A stretch of 26,248 bases of DNA from Thermogladius sp. (GTDB taxonomy: Archaea; Thermoproteota; Thermoprotei_A; Sulfolobales; Desulfurococcaceae): positions 1 to 26,248 of the forward strand of contig WYEE01000042.1 of the NCBI GenBank assembly GCA_009904025.1. Reading direction: 5' to 3'. The notes beneath the pieces were generated by a model. The model saw only the letters and a list, made by a program, of their open reading frames with translations. It ran no database searches and had not been told where the DNA came from. The position numbers and the translations under genes were made by a program. Shown here piece after piece: positions 7,341 through 13,987 of the stretch. Each line of letters opens with the position of its first letter. The first letter of the stretch is position 1.

Positions 7341-8155
7341 AACACCACCACCTCAAATCTCTTCCCTATCTCCTCCAGTGCTCTCTTCGTGAAGACAACC
7401 AGCCTACCGGGCACTCCCCCGGGAGCTAGATGCAACACGCTGAGAGTGCCGGGTGTGGCTACGTCAACCCCAGGCAGGTTTCTCACAGCCTTGGCCATCG
7501 GCTTATCAATACTAGACACTATGAAGAGTATACTCTTGGGCTCAACATACCTCCTCCCCCTCATCTTACCCTTCCCAGCCCTAATCCCCGTCCCCTCCCT
7601 ACTCCTCTCTACATCACTCCACAAGCCTAGTTTAACCAGTAGTTCCCTAGCCTTCTTAGCCGAGTCAACAACCTCCTCGACGCTATCGGCTAGAACTATG
7701 GGGAGGGACTCCACGTTGAATATATGCCCCCTTCTCTTGACGAGGTCTACGATGCTAGTCGCCGCTAGAGCGCTGGCTATAGCCATCGCATTTTCCTTCC
7801 TGTTTATCTCTTCTTTTAAAACCCTTTCCGGCCTAGGTGGGAAAGCCGCGTGGCCTCCCCTAGCGCTCACAACGAACCTTGCTCTACCATTGGGGTTCCT
7901 TGGGACTCTCGCCAGACCGTATCCTACACCCCAGCTGTACGCGGTGGTCCTCTTGCCTGCAAGAGGGTCTCTACCCTTTGGTTGCAACCTAGATGTGAAG
8001 GCGGCTAGGAAGGCCCTTCTAATCAAATCCCCTCTAACAGGTACCTGGAAGACTGGTGGAAGCTCGACCTCGCCGACCCGGTTGGCATTCTCGTCGAAGA
8101 CCACAACCTTCTTCTTCTCGGCCGAGAGAGGTTTAACCAGCAACCGCCACGTCAT
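7337..8155 (-). CDS. rpl4: Ribosomal protein L4 (uL4, L4e/L1e form)
   Basis: This large-subunit protein sends an extended loop into the peptide exit tunnel. The 272-residue product has the archaeal/eukaryotic L4e features: PVRGDLIRRAFLAAFTSRLQ, the loop region with GRDPLAGKRTTAYSWGVGYG and GRARFVVSARGGHAAFPPRP, and ALAATSIVDLVKRRGH. The ATG at 8155 starts 2 bases after the L3 stop, with GGGTG upstream as ribosome binding site. It overlaps L23 by 3 bases. Confidence 0.96.
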   Translation of the reverse strand: MTWRLLVKPLSAEKKKVVVFDENANRVGEVELPPVFQVPVRGDLIRRAFLAAFTSRLQPKGRDPLAGKRTTAYSWGVGYGLARVPRNPNGRARFVVSARGGHAAFPPRPERVLKEEINRKENAMAIASALAATSIVDLVKRRGHIFNVESLPIVLADSVEEVVDSAKKARELLVKLGLWSDVERSREGTGIRAGKGKMRGRRYVEPKSILFIVSSIDKPMAKAVRNLPGVDVATPGTLSVLHLAPGGVPGRLVVFTKRALEEIGKRFEVVVF

Positions 8156-8157
8156 CT

Positions 8158-9348
8158 CTAAGCACCCTGCTTGCTCTCAAGACTTAAATACGTTATTTGC
8201 GGGGGTGTTAAGGGCAACCAACCCAATGGTGGTCTGACGGGGTGTCTTAGTAGAAGAGCTCTCTTAACAGGCCCTATCACGCTCCCTTTGAGCAAGAGGT
8301 AGGGGCCGTATATCAGACCGTAGTGGAGGAAACCTCCCTCGGGCACGACTTCGAGGCCGTTCATCCCTATCTTCAGGATCCTCTTATTCAGCTCAGTTCT
8401 CCTGTGGAAGCCTGTTTGACCTGCTTGAGGGGGCTCGCTCATAGTGCCGAATCCAGGGCTTCTCGCACCGATCTTTCTACTACCCTTCCTGTGTTTATGC
8501 CACCTCGGAAGCTCTTTGACTCCAAACCTCTTTACAACGCCCTGGAAGCCCTTCCCCTTCGTTACACCTATAACGTCGACCAACTGCCCCTCTAGGAATA
8601 CATCTGATACAGCTACGAAGTCTCCTGTAACCTTCTCCGCGTATGAGGCCAACTCATCTATTTTACCTCCCCCAACCCTGATCTCGAATATCTCAGGCTT
8701 CTTCTTGCCGATCCCCGAGAATACTGGCAACGTCGATACAATTAAGCTTACCGCTTTGATCTCCCCTGACAAAACCTGCTTAACCCTGTTTTCGAAGTCC
8801 GTCTCAATAAACTTGAACCCGTACTCGCCCCCGGGATCCGGTTTCACAAGCCCGTGGTTAACCTTCCTTAAGCCCGCGAGATATCTCCTGACGATATCCT
8901 TGGCGGAGACTTGCTTGAAGAACGGGTTGTCCTTATAAAACTTCTCAAATACCTCCATAACCGCGTTTACAGGGCTTCTCCAAGCCTCACCCTGGCTTCT
9001 CAAAGCACCCCCTTCAACGACGTACGTTCTCAAGCCTAACACTATGGCAGGCGGGGCGTCCAGGATCGTGAGTGGCGTGAAAACGGGTTTACCGGTTAGA
9101 GGGGTGCGGGGTCTGTCCTCGACTACAAGGGCGTGGGACATCCCAGCCTTATATACTGGGAAAGCTAGTAGCATGGGTCTCCTAGCCACATTGAGCTTCT
9201 CGACTTCGCTACCATACCTGTCTTCAAGCACCTCAATCCACGTCTTCGTAGGCCACGTCCTCACGCGTACTGTTAGCTCGCTAGCCCTCTTCCTCGGCCT
9301 GACACCCAGGCTACCGTGCCTCGGCGCTTCTAGTTTTCTATGACCCAT
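8158..9348 (-). CDS. rpl3: Ribosomal protein L3 (uL3)
   Basis: This large-subunit protein nucleates 50S assembly and reaches the peptidyl transferase centre. Diagnostic stretches are HRKLEAPRHGSLGVRPRKRA at the N-terminus, GVTKGKGFQGVVKRFGVKEL, HKHRKGSRKIGARSPGFGT, and MNGLEVVPEGGFLHYGL. At 396 residues it is longer than most archaeal L3 (around 330-360). The extra length seems to lie around residues 115-175. The ATG at 9348 follows a GGGGT ribosome binding site. A TATA-like element upstream suggests L3 can be transcribed separately from the SPOUT gene. Confidence 0.95.
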   Translation of the reverse strand: MGHRKLEAPRHGSLGVRPRKRASELTVRVRTWPTKTWIEVLEDRYGSEVEKLNVARRPMLLAFPVYKAGMSHALVVEDRPRTPLTGKPVFTPLTILDAPPAIVLGLRTYVVEGGALRSQGEAWRSPVNAVMEVFEKFYKDNPFFKQVSAKDIVRRYLAGLRKVNHGLVKPDPGGEYGFKFIETDFENRVKQVLSGEIKAVSLIVSTLPVFSGIGKKKPEIFEIRVGGGKIDELASYAEKVTGDFVAVSDVFLEGQLVDVIGVTKGKGFQGVVKRFGVKELPRWHKHRKGSRKIGARSPGFGTMSEPPQAGQTGFHRRTELNKRILKIGMNGLEVVPEGGFLHYGLIYGPYLLLKGSVIGPVKRALLLRHPVRPPLGWLPLTPPQITYLSLESKQGA

Positions 9349-9390
9349 TAAGCATACCCCAAGCTACACATTGTAAACACTTAGACAAGG

Positions 9391-9397
9391 TTTTAAA
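9391..9397 (-). promoter_or_regulatory. Probable TATA box upstream of L3
   Basis: On the minus strand the 77-base gap between the SPOUT gene and L3 contains TTTAAAA preceded by GTCACC. It lies about 45 bases upstream of the L3 ATG. A start about 26 bases downstream of the box would give a leader of about 20 bases containing the GGGGT ribosome binding site. This would let the ribosomal genes be transcribed independently of the methyltransferase. Support is sequence and spacing only. Confidence 0.5.
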
Positions 9398-9425
9398 GGT
9401 GACCTTCTAACCGGCTTGTCGTTTT

Positions 9426-10265
9426 TCATTCGACTGGCCGAAGGCCAGCCCAGGTCTTCCTCAAGATATTTATGAGGCCTAGCGTTATAACTAGAGCCTC
9501 TTCGCTTCGTACAGTCACCACCCTCTGTCCAGGTATCGTATTCCACACGTCTTCAACATACATCCTCAAGTTGAAGCCCTCGGCTACAGCCATCTCGAAC
9601 AAGCCATGGCTCGGCGAGCCGAAGAGTACGAGCATCGTCCTAGCGATTCTCCCGGCGTACTCGTGGATAGGGGGTACCCTACCTCTCCTGTCTGTGGCAA
9701 GGAGGAGGCTTCTCCCAGCGTATTCATCGACGACTTCTCTCAGAGATTTTTTAAACTCTATTTCAGGGCCTGTGTAGAGCACTGCCTCGATTACTTCAAC
9801 CACCCTACTGTCTACATCGATCACTCTAACCTGTCGGAGACCCTCCTTACACTCGCCTTTAACAAGATACTCTTCCCCCACACCAATGTCTGCGAGACAG
9901 CCCTCCCGCGTGTTCTTCACGTGGGCAAGCCTCACCTGCCCCTTATACGGTTTCCTGGAGACATGGAAGGCCTCTAGCCTGAGAGGCGGGAGCAGGCCGA
10001 CGCCCCTTAGATCCCTGTCTATGGGGATGAGTTTCTTCCTCAAGTACGGGGGTGTCCTGTAGTAACTCCAAACCTTCTCCAAGAAAACTGCGGATTCTTC
10101 ATGGGATCTCTCGCTTGTCGAAAAATCCTTGTAGAACACAACTTTCTCTACCCCGAATATAGAGGAGTATCTTAAAATCTGGTATGCTTTCATAAGTCTC
10201 GGTAGACCAGGTGGTTCAACAAGCAAAACACTTGTTGGTAGAGCCACGTGAATCTCATCGCTCAA
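9426..10265 (-). CDS. SPOUT-fold RNA methyltransferase (archaeal COG2106 type, beside L3)
   Basis: This 279-residue protein belongs to the putative RNA methyltransferase family often found directly upstream of L3 in archaea and related to human SPOUT1/C9orf114. The N-terminal half holds the first part of the SPOUT Rossmann-like fold (ALPTSVLLVEPPGLPRLMKA and YSSIFGVEKVVFYKDFS), split by an OB-like insertion around residues 85-165. The knotted SAM-binding part is C-terminal: VLFGSPSHGLFEMAVAEG, then an NTIPGQRVVTVRSEEALVIT stretch. The start is a TTG at 10265, one base after the stop of a small upstream ORF, with a GGAGAAGGG ribosome binding site. The substrate RNA is not known from the sequence; rRNA is a reasonable guess from context. 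Confidence 0.85.
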   Translation of the reverse strand: MSDEIHVALPTSVLLVEPPGLPRLMKAYQILRYSSIFGVEKVVFYKDFSTSERSHEESAVFLEKVWSYYRTPPYLRKKLIPIDRDLRGVGLLPPLRLEAFHVSRKPYKGQVRLAHVKNTREGCLADIGVGEEYLVKGECKEGLRQVRVIDVDSRVVEVIEAVLYTGPEIEFKKSLREVVDEYAGRSLLLATDRRGRVPPIHEYAGRIARTMLVLFGSPSHGLFEMAVAEGFNLRMYVEDVWNTIPGQRVVTVRSEEALVITLGLINILRKTWAGLRPVE

Positions 10266-10266
10266 C

Positions 10267-10380
10267 CTATTTACCCTTCTCCTTACCCTTCTCAGACGCC
10301 TCCTCGGACTTCGCCTTCTTCTCGCTTGACACTTTCTTCTCCCTGGTCATAAAGATGGTTGTCCTCTGCCTGCCACCCAC
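10267..10380 (-). CDS. Small highly basic and charged protein of 37 residues, first gene of the ribosomal operon
   Basis: I translated this short ORF by hand. It starts MGGRQRTTIFMTREKK and ends in a tail made almost entirely of K, E, S, A and G. I do not recognise the family. The arrangement argues that it is real: the GTG at 10380 is preceded by AGGGTGA at 5-base spacing, a strong TATA/BRE element lies at the right distance upstream, and its stop codon almost abuts the TTG start of the SPOUT gene. An in-frame GTG at 10389 would add three residues. A small ribosome-associated or RNA-binding role is plausible from charge and context, but this is inference. Confidence 0.6.
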   Translation of the reverse strand: MGGRQRTTIFMTREKKVSSEKKAKSEEASEKGKEKGK

Positions 10381-10415
10381 ACGACTCACCCTAGGCTAGT
10401 GAGAGTTTGTGCGAC

Positions 10416-10429
10416 TTATTAAATCCTCC
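10416..10429 (-). promoter_or_regulatory. BRE/TATA promoter of the ribosomal superoperon
   Basis: Read on the minus strand the sequence is GGAGGATTTAATAA: a purine-rich BRE followed by a good archaeal TATA box. The expected start point, about 26 bases downstream, falls near 10394, just before the small ORF and its ribosome binding site. This is the best-looking promoter on the minus strand upstream of the SPOUT-L3 genes. Confidence 0.6.
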
Positions 10430-10461
10430 GCGATTTCAGATACGACCGCACACATCACAGC

Positions 10462-12099
10462 TCAGGATGCTCGCCGTTCATCACTGTCTGCATGTATATG
10501 GCTTCTAACCTTAAATACAACCGGGTGTGGGTCTAGGGCGTTAAGGAAGAAGGCTTCTCCAACACCAAGCCTGTTGAGCTTACCCGCTAGATCCCCGGCT
10601 TCCAGGCCTAGTATCCCAGCGACGTCCCGCGCGTACTTCTCGTTGGGGGAGCCGAATATAACCACTAGGTGAGCGTTCTCGACCACCTCTCTGGGGAGGT
10701 CGCTTGGGTTCTGGGTTGATAGAACTAAGCCTACCCTCCTACTCCTACCCTCCTTGAAGAGCTCTGCCACCAGCCTAGACCTCGATATCCTCCAAGCCTC
10801 GTCCACGACGATAAGCCTTATGTCACCGGCACTCCTCTGGAAAAAGGTCTTTCGGGCCAGGTATAGTAGTATTAGCCCGTACGCTGTCTGATAGGCGTAC
10901 CCGTAGCTACCCAAGTTAGCTAACACGTTGTCGCGCATGATCAATTCAGCTAGATCCTTATGTCTAGAATCCCTCCCCAGGAACTCCAGTATCGGTAGAA
11001 TATCTGCTCTGACATGACTGATGACATCGCCGGCGGTGATCATAGAATAAACGTATTCAACCGACTCCATCAAAATCTCTCTCGGCACCTGGAGAGACGA
11101 GGATAGGAGATCCGCTAGAAGGCCTTTAGCCTCGATGCTGGAATCAAACAATCCTCTGACCGATAGAGGATATTCCCTAGGCTCTATTATCCTCGTAATA
11201 CCCTTCTCCACGTAGGCGGCTAGATCACCCTTGAAGTCCACAGCTAGGAATAAGCCGGCTCCAACCGAGAAGAAGCCCTCGAGCAACCTAGCGAGGAGAG
11301 TCGTCTTACCCCTACCCGTAGGACCTATTACGATCATGTGTTTTAGAAGCATGTCTACGGGTACCACTACAGGTGTACCGTCCTCTACTTCAACACCCAG
11401 CAGTATAGCGTCCTCGTAGTCGGCACGCGGCTTCTTAACCGCGGGGGCAGGCAGAATCGGTGCCACTGTGTTTACTGGCCCTATGAAACTCTTGATATCT
11501 AAATCGTTGGATAGCCCAAGCTCGTAGGCCAGGATCCTCCCGATCTCTCTTCCAGCCTCCCTCATCTTCAACCCAAGAGTAGACCTGATCACGTTTGAGA
11601 TTATCGATGAATGGTATGAAAGTATCTGCTTAGCCTCCTCGATCGTGTTCGCTTCAACCCTGATCTTAACGATAAACGACAACCTTAGCAACGGCTTACC
11701 TTCTACAATCATTTTATAGAGCTCGCTGAGATTACTCAGTCTGGTCTCTAATCTCGTCTTCAAGAAAGGTTCACTTGCCAGCTCCATGGAAGCCTTAATA
11801 TTCGCCATCTCGTTTTCAAGTTTTTTAAGAAAAGACGTCAAGTCCAGTTTAAACTTTATTATCTTAACCTCGCTACCGTGCGGGAGTTTATCGATAACCG
11901 AGGCTAATCTTTCAACGCTATCATACAGTTTCACAGGGCTTAAACTCCTAATATCGAGATCCATCTCCTCCCCGATCAGGTAGCGTATACCTGTAACCTT
12001 ACCCCGGTTTATATAGAATAAATCCGGGGGGTCTACTCTCACCTCACCCGCCTGCGAGATCCTCGCCAATAAGGTTTTAATATCCCTCAATCTTACCAT
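10462..12099 (-). CDS. cedB: VirB4/HerA-like ATPase, CedB of the crenarchaeal DNA-import system
   Basis: This 545-residue protein would be the motor ATPase of the Ced DNA-transfer system. Residues 1-210 look like the VirB4 N-terminal domain, including an IKVRVEANTIEEAKQILSYH-like segment (144-163 region). The RecA-like core has the P-loop GPTGRGKT at 259-266, a DFKGD stretch at 288-292, Walker B LIVVDEAW at 429-436, and STQNPSDLP from 461 followed by FGSP. No membrane helix is evident, so it should dock at the cytoplasmic face of CedA. The ATG at 12099 lies inside the end of the small CedA2-like gene (23-base overlap). Classical HerA is normally next to NurA, Mre11 or Rad50, none of which is here. 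The three membrane-protein neighbours are what makes CedB the better call. Confidence 0.8.
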   Translation of the reverse strand: MVRLRDIKTLLARISQAGEVRVDPPDLFYINRGKVTGIRYLIGEEMDLDIRSLSPVKLYDSVERLASVIDKLPHGSEVKIIKFKLDLTSFLKKLENEMANIKASMELASEPFLKTRLETRLSNLSELYKMIVEGKPLLRLSFIVKIRVEANTIEEAKQILSYHSSIISNVIRSTLGLKMREAGREIGRILAYELGLSNDLDIKSFIGPVNTVAPILPAPAVKKPRADYEDAILLGVEVEDGTPVVVPVDMLLKHMIVIGPTGRGKTTLLARLLEGFFSVGAGLFLAVDFKGDLAAYVEKGITRIIEPREYPLSVRGLFDSSIEAKGLLADLLSSSLQVPREILMESVEYVYSMITAGDVISHVRADILPILEFLGRDSRHKDLAELIMRDNVLANLGSYGYAYQTAYGLILLYLARKTFFQRSAGDIRLIVVDEAWRISRSRLVAELFKEGRSRRVGLVLSTQNPSDLPREVVENAHLVVIFGSPNEKYARDVAGILGLEAGDLAGKLNRLGVGEAFFLNALDPHPVVFKVRSHIHADSDERRAS

Positions 12100-12235
12100 G
12101 AAGGAACACCAATAGGAGGGTAAGCGTTAGGCCTGTTGCGAGTAGGATGAGGCCTGTAGAACCGTGCTCCTCGATGAATGAGAGCACGGACATTGTTAAA
12201 GTCATGCATACTATCGCCTTCTCCAATCTCCTCAT
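12077..12235 (-). CDS. cedA2: Small two-helix membrane protein, probable CedA2
   Basis: This 52-residue ORF was found by translating the space between the CedA and CedB genes. The product begins MRRLEKAIVCMTLTMS and has two hydrophobic segments, about residues 8-21 and 28-45, separated by a short charged IEEHGST loop, and it ends in a polar HGKIEGY tail. Its ATG at 12235 overlaps the CedA stop (ATGA), and its end overlaps CedB by 23 bases, so it is locked into the operon. A tiny two-helix protein encoded with CedA matches CedA2 of the Ced system in size and topology. I assign it by context rather than by residue similarity. Confidence 0.65.
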   Translation of the reverse strand: MRRLEKAIVCMTLTMSVLSFIEEHGSTGLILLATGLTLTLLLVFLHGKIEGY

Positions 12236-13596
12236 GGGCCGAACACCATAACTCTTGAAATCCTTGCCTCGACGCCGCCCAGCAACTTGGCTAGCCCCAG
12301 CGCCGCTGACACCAATATTAGAATGTACACGATCGGGAGCACGAGTAGCCTGAAAAACGTTAGGGAGACTAAGCTTACCGCAAGAGGCATAACTGATTCC
12401 TTTTCAACAGTGCTCTCGAGGTATGAGACCTCGCTTACATCCGGCTTAGATATGTTGAGCTCACCGATTTGAACACTCAGCGTGTGTACGCCAGGGCTTA
12501 AATCTGCTATGAAAGCCTTGTACTTCACGCTAAACCACTCGAAGAATGTCTCGTATCCTCCACCTGTGTTGCCGTCCACTGATATGATTAGACTACTATT
12601 TTCCTCGTAGACAACGTACACTTTAGTGTTGTATAAGACGTCGAACACGACTGTGAGCGTTCCATTACCCCTGGTAGTGTTCTCGACGATGGCTTCATCA
12701 GTATTGTAGTATATGAAGTGGTTTACATTGATGGAGATAACGTTGGGAACCCTGTACGTTAGGTTAAGCGGCGTCGAACCCCCGGTTATATTCGCTTCAA
12801 CAGTGTACTTCGAGCCGGGCAGGAGGAAATCCAACACCTGGGGGCCTAATGGGATCCATTTCTCAATAGAGGTGGCGTTCACAACCCCGTTTGAATCACT
12901 AAGATACGTGTACAGCAGGTTGCCTTCCTCCCCGGAGGAGTTTAAGACGAAGTAGGCCACGGGATTGCCCACTAGGTCGACTAGATTTATGAGAGCTGGC
13001 TCCCCCTGGATAAGCTGTTGATCGGGTGGAGTAAACGTCGAAAACAACGATATGAAGGATGGTAGGAAGGGGGCTCCGATCGAGAAAACTATTGGCAACG
13101 CGATCAACACAGCGCCAGCTGGCCTCGTCAACCGAAAGGGGACTGAGTATAGGAGTAGGCCAACCGCGATCAGGGCCTTCGCTGTTGCGTATATGACGCT
13201 GACCGCTAGGTAGAATACCGTGACTGTCACAAGCACGTCGATGAGCAGGCTCACCAGAGGCGAGATCAAACCGGATGCGAGGAATCCAAGCCCGATCTTA
13301 TTGTAGACGAAGCCTATGGTTTTCAAAACCAGGAAAAGCGTTGTTAGGACTGCCGCCTCAGCGATATACCATGCGTTGAAAGCATCCCAATTGGATCCCA
13401 GTAGAGCGCTGAAATAGGATATACTGAATACTATACCCTTATAGCTGAACACTAGGAGAGCTGAGAAGACACCGTCCACCATGAGCCTTGAGCCAAGTTT
13501 CTTAATAGACACCAGGGGTATAGGCAGACCTCTCAACGCGGCGCCCAGGATGTAGGTTAGTATAGACAAATAGTAGGCTAGGTACAGGATATCCAT
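12232..13596 (-). CDS. cedA: Polytopic membrane protein CedA of the crenarchaeal DNA-import system
   Basis: This 454-residue integral membrane protein is the presumed DNA-import channel, related to VirB6 of bacterial type IV secretion. Hydrophobic segments are visible at about 3-21, 43-65, 76-98, 105-150 (probably two), 159-185 and 403-436. Between roughly 186 and 402 lies a soluble, beta-rich domain with many N-x-S/T sequons (for example NATS, NTT, NGT, NSS), which suggests it is outside the cell and glycosylated. Residues 20-44 contain ALRGLPIP...KK.G.R...DGV, also found in the CedA1-like protein next door. The ATG at 13596 follows AGGGGT. It sits 9 bases after CedA1 and overlaps the CedA2-like ORF. 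Confidence 0.78.
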   Translation of the reverse strand: MDILYLAYYLSILTYILGAALRGLPIPLVSIKKLGSRLMVDGVFSALLVFSYKGIVFSISYFSALLGSNWDAFNAWYIAEAAVLTTLFLVLKTIGFVYNKIGLGFLASGLISPLVSLLIDVLVTVTVFYLAVSVIYATAKALIAVGLLLYSVPFRLTRPAGAVLIALPIVFSIGAPFLPSFISLFSTFTPPDQQLIQGEPALINLVDLVGNPVAYFVLNSSGEEGNLLYTYLSDSNGVVNATSIEKWIPLGPQVLDFLLPGSKYTVEANITGGSTPLNLTYRVPNVISINVNHFIYYNTDEAIVENTTRGNGTLTVVFDVLYNTKVYVVYEENSSLIISVDGNTGGGYETFFEWFSVKYKAFIADLSPGVHTLSVQIGELNISKPDVSEVSYLESTVEKESVMPLAVSLVSLTFFRLLVLPIVYILILVSAALGLAKLLGGVEARISRVMVFGP

Positions 13597-13605
13597 CTAA
13601 AACCC

Positions 13606-13905
13606 CTATGGTGTTGGAGGCGGGGGTAGCGGCTGGTAGATCGCGGATGCGATGTAGGAGACGAGAGCGAACACGCTGCTTCCCACAGCAAGCCAGAACG
13701 CTGCCCAGACACCGTCCTCGAGAATCCTCTCACCTGTCTTCTTAACCCTGGTGGAAGGTATAGGCAGTCCTTTCAACGCCCAGCCCACAACCCAGGATAA
13801 GAAGAATAATGCCCACGCCACTACTACGACCTGTACTGTTATGTTTTTCACGAATTCAACAAGATCCATCTTACAACCCGTTTTAAGCAGGTAGCTAACA
13901 TTCAT
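13606..13905 (-). CDS. cedA1: Two-helix pilin-like protein CedA1
   Basis: This small membrane protein has two hydrophobic helices (about 23-44 and 66-88) joined by a basic loop (ALKGLPIPSTRVKKTGER) and a proline-rich end, QPLPPPPTP. The helix-loop-helix topology and the position before CedA match CedA1, which forms conjugation-type pili in Aeropyrum pernix. The ATG at 13905 gives 99 residues, but the ATG at 13869 (residue 13) would give a more usual N-terminus of 87 residues, with GGGTTG upstream. The start is therefore open. It is the first gene of the ced operon, transcribed away from the PP-loop/ferredoxin gene. Confidence 0.78.
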   Translation of the reverse strand: MNVSYLLKTGCKMDLVEFVKNITVQVVVVAWALFFLSWVVGWALKGLPIPSTRVKKTGERILEDGVWAAFWLAVGSSVFALVSYIASAIYQPLPPPPTP

Positions 13906-13949
13906 GACTCCTAGCCGAAACTAACGAGATGAGGCGGGCTTATTAGAGG

Positions 13950-13957
13950 GTTTAAAC
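13950..13957. promoter_or_regulatory. Shared palindromic TATA element between cedA1 and the PP-loop gene
   Basis: GTTTAAAC is a perfect 8-base palindrome, so it reads as a TATA core on both strands. On the plus strand it is preceded by GAGGG, and the expected start point falls near 13982, only a few bases before the GTG/ATG of the PP-loop gene, suggesting a nearly leaderless mRNA. On the minus strand the start would fall near 13928, about 23 bases before the cedA1 ATG. A second minus-strand candidate is CTAATAAG at about 13939-13946. Confidence 0.5.
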
Positions 13958-13987
13958 TAAAATTACAATGCTTGAGATCGTCCTCTA

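Noticed and set aside
7293..8237. Long plus-strand open frame of 314 codons
   Set aside because: It is antisense to L4 and L23, whose protein sequences are unmistakable, and its product is a low-complexity S/L/P-rich shadow.
8444..8938. Plus-strand open frame of 164 codons
   Set aside because: It is antisense to L3 and has no family features.
10462..12099. Canonical HerA DNA-repair translocase
   Set aside because: NurA, Mre11 and Rad50 are absent nearby and three small or polytopic membrane proteins precede it, so CedB is the better reading, though HerA ancestry is shared.
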